Origin: Bacteroidales bacterium
GTDB taxonomy: Bacteria > Bacteroidota > Bacteroidia > Bacteroidales > VadinHA17
NCBI GenBank assembly: GCA_022615595.1
Contig: JAKEGI010000068.1
Coordinates: 1 to 7,853, forward strand
Length of the DNA: 7,853 bases
Direction: 5' to 3'
This document shows, piece by piece, positions 5,350 to 7,853 of this stretch. The translations under genes were made by a program, and so were the position numbers. Positions within the stretch are counted from its first letter, which is position 1. Every line of letters begins with the position of its first letter. Under the pieces are notes generated by a model, which saw nothing but the letters and a program-made list of their open reading frames with translations, had not been told where the DNA came from and searched no databases.

Positions 5350-7122
5350 TTACAATTGAATAAGCAGTAATTCCCTCTTCTCGTCACGCATGACCTCAAC
5401 GGTGATTGTCTGTCCCGGCTTGAGCTGGCTCAGCCTGAACATGTAGTCATCGATATTGTTAACGGGTTTGTCCTCGATGGCAACAATTACATCTCCCTTC
5501 ACCATACCGCCCATTGCTGCCGGCTTACCGGGTGTCACGAAGTCGGCTCTGAGACCGTTCTTTACGTTACCGGCAAAATCAGGCATCAATCCAAGAGTAA
5601 CACCTCTGCGCCTTCCCATTGACTGAGACGGTCCTTTTGGACCTGCTTCACGGAAGGCAAGTCTCTCCGTATCATTGGCTGCATTTGTTACTATTTCTGT
5701 AAGGAGCTCTCCGATTCTGACCATGCCGGCATAATTAAGTTTGTCAGGGGTGTCAGCAGGGGTGTGATAGTCAAGATGTGCGCCTGTGGTGAACACAAGC
5801 ACAGGGATATTCTTTCCGTAGAATGATGAGTGGTCTGAAGGTCCGTATCCCTCTTCGGTGAAACTGAGGCTGAGCATAGTTGTGTCAGTAATTAATATAA
5901 CACTGTCACGCAGACCCAGGGCTGTCCCTACACCGCCCACCTGAACTCCGTTACCCTCCTTGAGCCTCCCAACCATGTCAAGATTCACCATCAGGTTTAC
6001 AGCAGAGGGATCGATACCCATGTTCTCAACGAAGTATTTTGATCCAAGCAGTCCCATCTCCTCTCCTGAGAATGCCACAAACAGGATGTTGCGGGCATAC
6101 CCTTTTCGAGAGTAAGCCAGTTTCTCTGCCAGTTCGACCATCAGTGCAACGCCGGAGGCATTATCATCTGCCCCATAGTGGACAGCCACAGTGTCAACAG
6201 CCCTGCTTCCCGAACCCGGTCCACCCATTCCAAGGTGGTCATAATGTGCGCCCACAATTATGTATTCATTTGACAGAGTGTTTCCCTCAAGGTACATTAC
6301 CACATTTGCCGTCTGAGCCTTCCTGGCTATCATTTCAGCCTCACCATTGACAATGGAGGAGGTGATGAAGCTCAGAGGTGTAAGATCTCTTGCAGCAACC
6401 GTCTCGAGTTCAGAGACCGTTTTACCTGATGGTTTCAGCAGCGAGTCAGCAAGGCTTCTTTTTATCTGGAGCACGGGTATACCGGCACTGCTCTCACCCC
6501 TTGAAGGTTTCTCAAGGTTGTCTGCCGGGTCCCATTCCTCTCCTGACACGAGAAGGACTCCTGCAGCACCGTTCTCTCTTGCAGTCAGAACCTTCATCCG
6601 GTCTGTGCTGAACGCACTGTAATCAGATGCAGCAGGATTTGATTCGGGGTAACCGCGGAGCACCATAACCCATTGGCCTTTTACATCAATGTCTTTATAG
6701 TCATTCCACTGCATTGAATCATTTGCAACCATGAAGCCATACCCGGTAAATGCCACCCCGGCACTCAGTGCACCGTTGGATGTCAGAGCCAAAGGAACGA
6801 AGTCAGTCCCGGCAATATATTCATAATCATTGATATTCAGTTTGTTTGCCTCACCCATCTGTGCAGATACGGTGACACTGAACTTCTGAAGGCCATCACC
6901 GTTGAACGGATCGAGTTTTGCCTTCCTGAGTTCCTTCCTGATATAAAGAGCTGCCAGCGAGTCTCCGGCAGTGCCCGTGCCTCTGCCAGCAAATTCCTCA
7001 GAAGCAAGTTTCGTGGTTATCACGACAAGTTCGTCGTGAGTGATCTTTGGATTACGGTTTGTGCCGGCACATGATGTGAGTGCCACTATTAATAATAAAT
7101 ATAATAAGTTCTGGTATCTCAT
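5350..7122 (-). CDS. M28 family metallopeptidase lipoprotein with PA and PDZ domains
   Basis: This 590-aa lipoprotein is a zinc aminopeptidase-type enzyme expected to trim peptides in the envelope. The N-terminus (MRYQNLLYLLLIVALTSC) is a lipoprotein signal with lipobox LTSC, giving a lipidated Cys18. A PA-type inserted domain follows at about 119-225. The M28 catalytic domain (about 273-483) keeps the full two-zinc set: His293 in GAHYDHLG, Asp319 in GADDNASG, catalytic Glu354 and ligand Glu355 in FSGEEMGLLGS, Asp382 in NLDMVG, and His453 in DYHTPAD, with SDHSSF before it. A C-terminal PDZ domain (about 503-590) includes a PGKPAAMGGMVKGDVI loop typical of these domains. I chose the ATG at 7122 because it places the lipobox correctly. 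The in-frame ATG at 7173 would add 17 polar residues and overlaps a TATAAT box. The substrate cannot be deduced; the PDZ domain may bind substrate C-termini or a partner. The five-TM protein gene follows 17 bases downstream. Confidence 0.94.
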   Translation of the reverse strand: MRYQNLLYLLLIVALTSCAGTNRNPKITHDELVVITTKLASEEFAGRGTGTAGDSLAALYIRKELRKAKLDPFNGDGLQKFSVTVSAQMGEANKLNINDYEYIAGTDFVPLALTSNGALSAGVAFTGYGFMVANDSMQWNDYKDIDVKGQWVMVLRGYPESNPAASDYSAFSTDRMKVLTARENGAAGVLLVSGEEWDPADNLEKPSRGESSAGIPVLQIKRSLADSLLKPSGKTVSELETVAARDLTPLSFITSSIVNGEAEMIARKAQTANVVMYLEGNTLSNEYIIVGAHYDHLGMGGPGSGSRAVDTVAVHYGADDNASGVALMVELAEKLAYSRKGYARNILFVAFSGEEMGLLGSKYFVENMGIDPSAVNLMVNLDMVGRLKEGNGVQVGGVGTALGLRDSVILITDTTMLSLSFTEEGYGPSDHSSFYGKNIPVLVFTTGAHLDYHTPADTPDKLNYAGMVRIGELLTEIVTNAANDTERLAFREAGPKGPSQSMGRRRGVTLGLMPDFAGNVKNGLRADFVTPGKPAAMGGMVKGDVIVAIEDKPVNNIDDYMFRLSQLKPGQTITVEVMRDEKRELLLIQL

Positions 7123-7171
7123 AGAGAAATCATTTGAGCCGGTAAAAGTAGCAATCTTTTGCCAACGTCGC

Positions 7172-7191
7172 ATTATAATACTTACAACAAA
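7172..7191 (-). promoter_or_regulatory. Candidate promoter for the M28 peptidase gene
   Basis: In the gap between the aminotransferase and peptidase genes, the minus strand has a perfect TATAAT (7177-7172), about 50 bases before the chosen ATG at 7122. A TTTG lies upstream at 7191-7188. Read as a Bacteroidota promoter, that TTTG would pair with a GACGTTGG element just downstream of the TATAAT, matching TAnnTTTG at four of six defined positions. The two readings are alternatives. No clear hairpin terminator for the aminotransferase gene is visible, so read-through is also possible. Confidence 0.35.
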
Positions 7192-7208
7192 GGAAAGGAA
7201 GCACTACT

Positions 7209-7853
7209 TTATGCAAATTGCATTATAGCTTTCTTTATCAATGATATAGCATCTCTCAGCTGCTCCTCGGAAATGATGAGTGGCGGTGCGAACCTGATTA
7301 TATGCCCGTGTGTTGGTTTTGCCAGAACGCCCAGTTCTTTCATTGCCAGGCAGACATCCCATGCCTCTTTTCCATTCTTCGGCCTGATGACGATTGCGTT
7401 CAGAAGCCCTTTACCCCTGACGAGCTCAACCATGTCAGATTTGAAGTCTCTCATTTCGTCGCGGAAGATCTTACCAAGCTTCTCGGCCCTCTCAGCAAGT
7501 TTCTCCTCCTTCACTACCTCAAGGGCGGCAATGGCTACTTTTCCGGCAAGCGGATTACCTCCGAAGGTTGACCCGTGCTCGCCAGGTTTAATTGTAAGCA
7601 TTATCTCATCGTCAGCGAGAACGGCTGAGACGGGTAATGCTCCGCCGGAGAGTGCCTTGCCCAGTATGAGTATGTCAGGTCTTACCCCTTCATGGTCACA
7701 GGCAAGCAGCTTGCCGGTGCGTGCAATTCCTGTCTGCACCTCGTCAGCAATAAAAAGCACATTGTTCTTTTTGCAGAGGTCATAGGCTTTCTTAATGTAT
7801 CCTTCATCAGGCACAAAAACGCCGGCCTCTCCCTGTATCGGTTCGACAAGGAA
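7209..7853 (-). CDS. rocD: Ornithine aminotransferase (class III PLP enzyme), 5' end off window
   Basis: This is the C-terminal 214 residues of an ornithine-oxo-acid aminotransferase. The enzyme moves the delta-amino group of ornithine to 2-oxoglutarate, giving glutamate semialdehyde and glutamate, and links arginine/ornithine with proline metabolism in the cytoplasm. The frame is open to the right edge; the first residues seen are [12 protein letters not shown], the OAT signature before the cofactor site. The PLP-contacting Asp lies in [12 protein letters not shown] (about residues 36-47). The Schiff-base Lys is at about 66 in [20 protein letters not shown] (about 93-103) and the substrate-side [13 protein letters not shown] near the C-terminus also match the family. 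OATs are near 400 residues, so about half is missing. The close match to OAT motifs favours it over acetylornithine or GABA aminotransferases, but without the N-terminal half this is not absolute. Confidence 0.92.
   Translation of the reverse strand, partial: FLVEPIQGEAGVFVPDEGYIKKAYDLCKKNNVLFIADEVQTGIARTGKLLACDHEGVRPDILILGKALSGGALPVSAVLADDEIMLTIKPGEHGSTFGGNPLAGKVAIAALEVVKEEKLAERAEKLGKIFRDEMRDFKSDMVELVRGKGLLNAIVIRPKNGKEAWDVCLAMKELGVLAKPTHGHIIRFAPPLIISEEQLRDAISLIKKAIMQFA

Noticed and set aside
7123..7173. ATG at 7173 for the M28 peptidase
   Set aside because: It would bury the lipoprotein signal behind 17 polar residues, and the ATG overlaps a TATAAT box.
7159..7785. A 208-codon plus-strand open frame opposite the aminotransferase gene
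   Set aside because: It is antisense to clear RocD coding sequence with full family motifs; its translation is rich in Ser/Pro/Leu, as expected of a mirror frame.
1..7853. tRNA, rRNA, CRISPR array, insertion sequence or prophage
   Set aside because: No tRNA-like cloverleaf, spaced repeat array, transposase-like protein or terminal inverted repeats seen on either strand; intergenic gaps are all under 230 bases.

Overview
The window looks like an ordinary chromosomal stretch of a Bacteroidota bacterium, most likely an environmental Bacteroidales-type genome. This placement is an inference from protein style. The evidence is a MutS2 with a Walker B of the form IDEFGTGTEP, an ECF sigma factor followed by a one-TM protein and a secreted beta-repeat protein, and an M28 lipoprotein peptidase carrying PA and PDZ domains. 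The start codons also generally lack Shine-Dalgarno sequences, as is usual in this phylum. Base composition is moderate and even throughout. I see no insertion sequence, phage gene, tRNA, rRNA or CRISPR array.

Layout: the left quarter is the 3' three quarters of mutS2 on the plus strand, entering from outside the window. It converges on a minus-strand gene across an intergenic gap of 227 bases. That gap holds a small hairpin just after mutS2 and a strong rho-independent terminator (15-bp perfect stem plus T7) for the minus-strand operon. Everything else is on the minus strand, so transcription runs from high to low coordinates.

Right to left, the minus-strand genes fall into three blocks. 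(1) The C-terminal half of a RocD-type ornithine aminotransferase (7209-7853) is cut by the window edge. (2) A probable two-gene unit follows: an M28 metallopeptidase lipoprotein (5350-7122) and, 17 bases downstream, a five-TM protein of unknown function (4523-5332). (3) After a 135-base gap with twin T8 tracts comes a tightly overlapping three-gene operon. It encodes an ECF sigma factor (3812-4387), a 188-aa single-TM putative anti-sigma factor (3249-3815, 4-base overlap) and a 360-aa secreted protein made of about twelve tyrosine-glycine beta-strand repeats (2186-3268, 20-base overlap).

The most interesting unit is this third block. It reads as a self-contained envelope-signalling cassette: a regulator, a membrane protein that could hold it, and an exported repeat protein that could be sensor, effector or target. 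The TM protein's role and the solenoid's role are inferred from operon structure and topology, not demonstrated. The rest of the window is housekeeping (DNA or ribosome quality control, amino-acid metabolism) or general envelope proteolysis.
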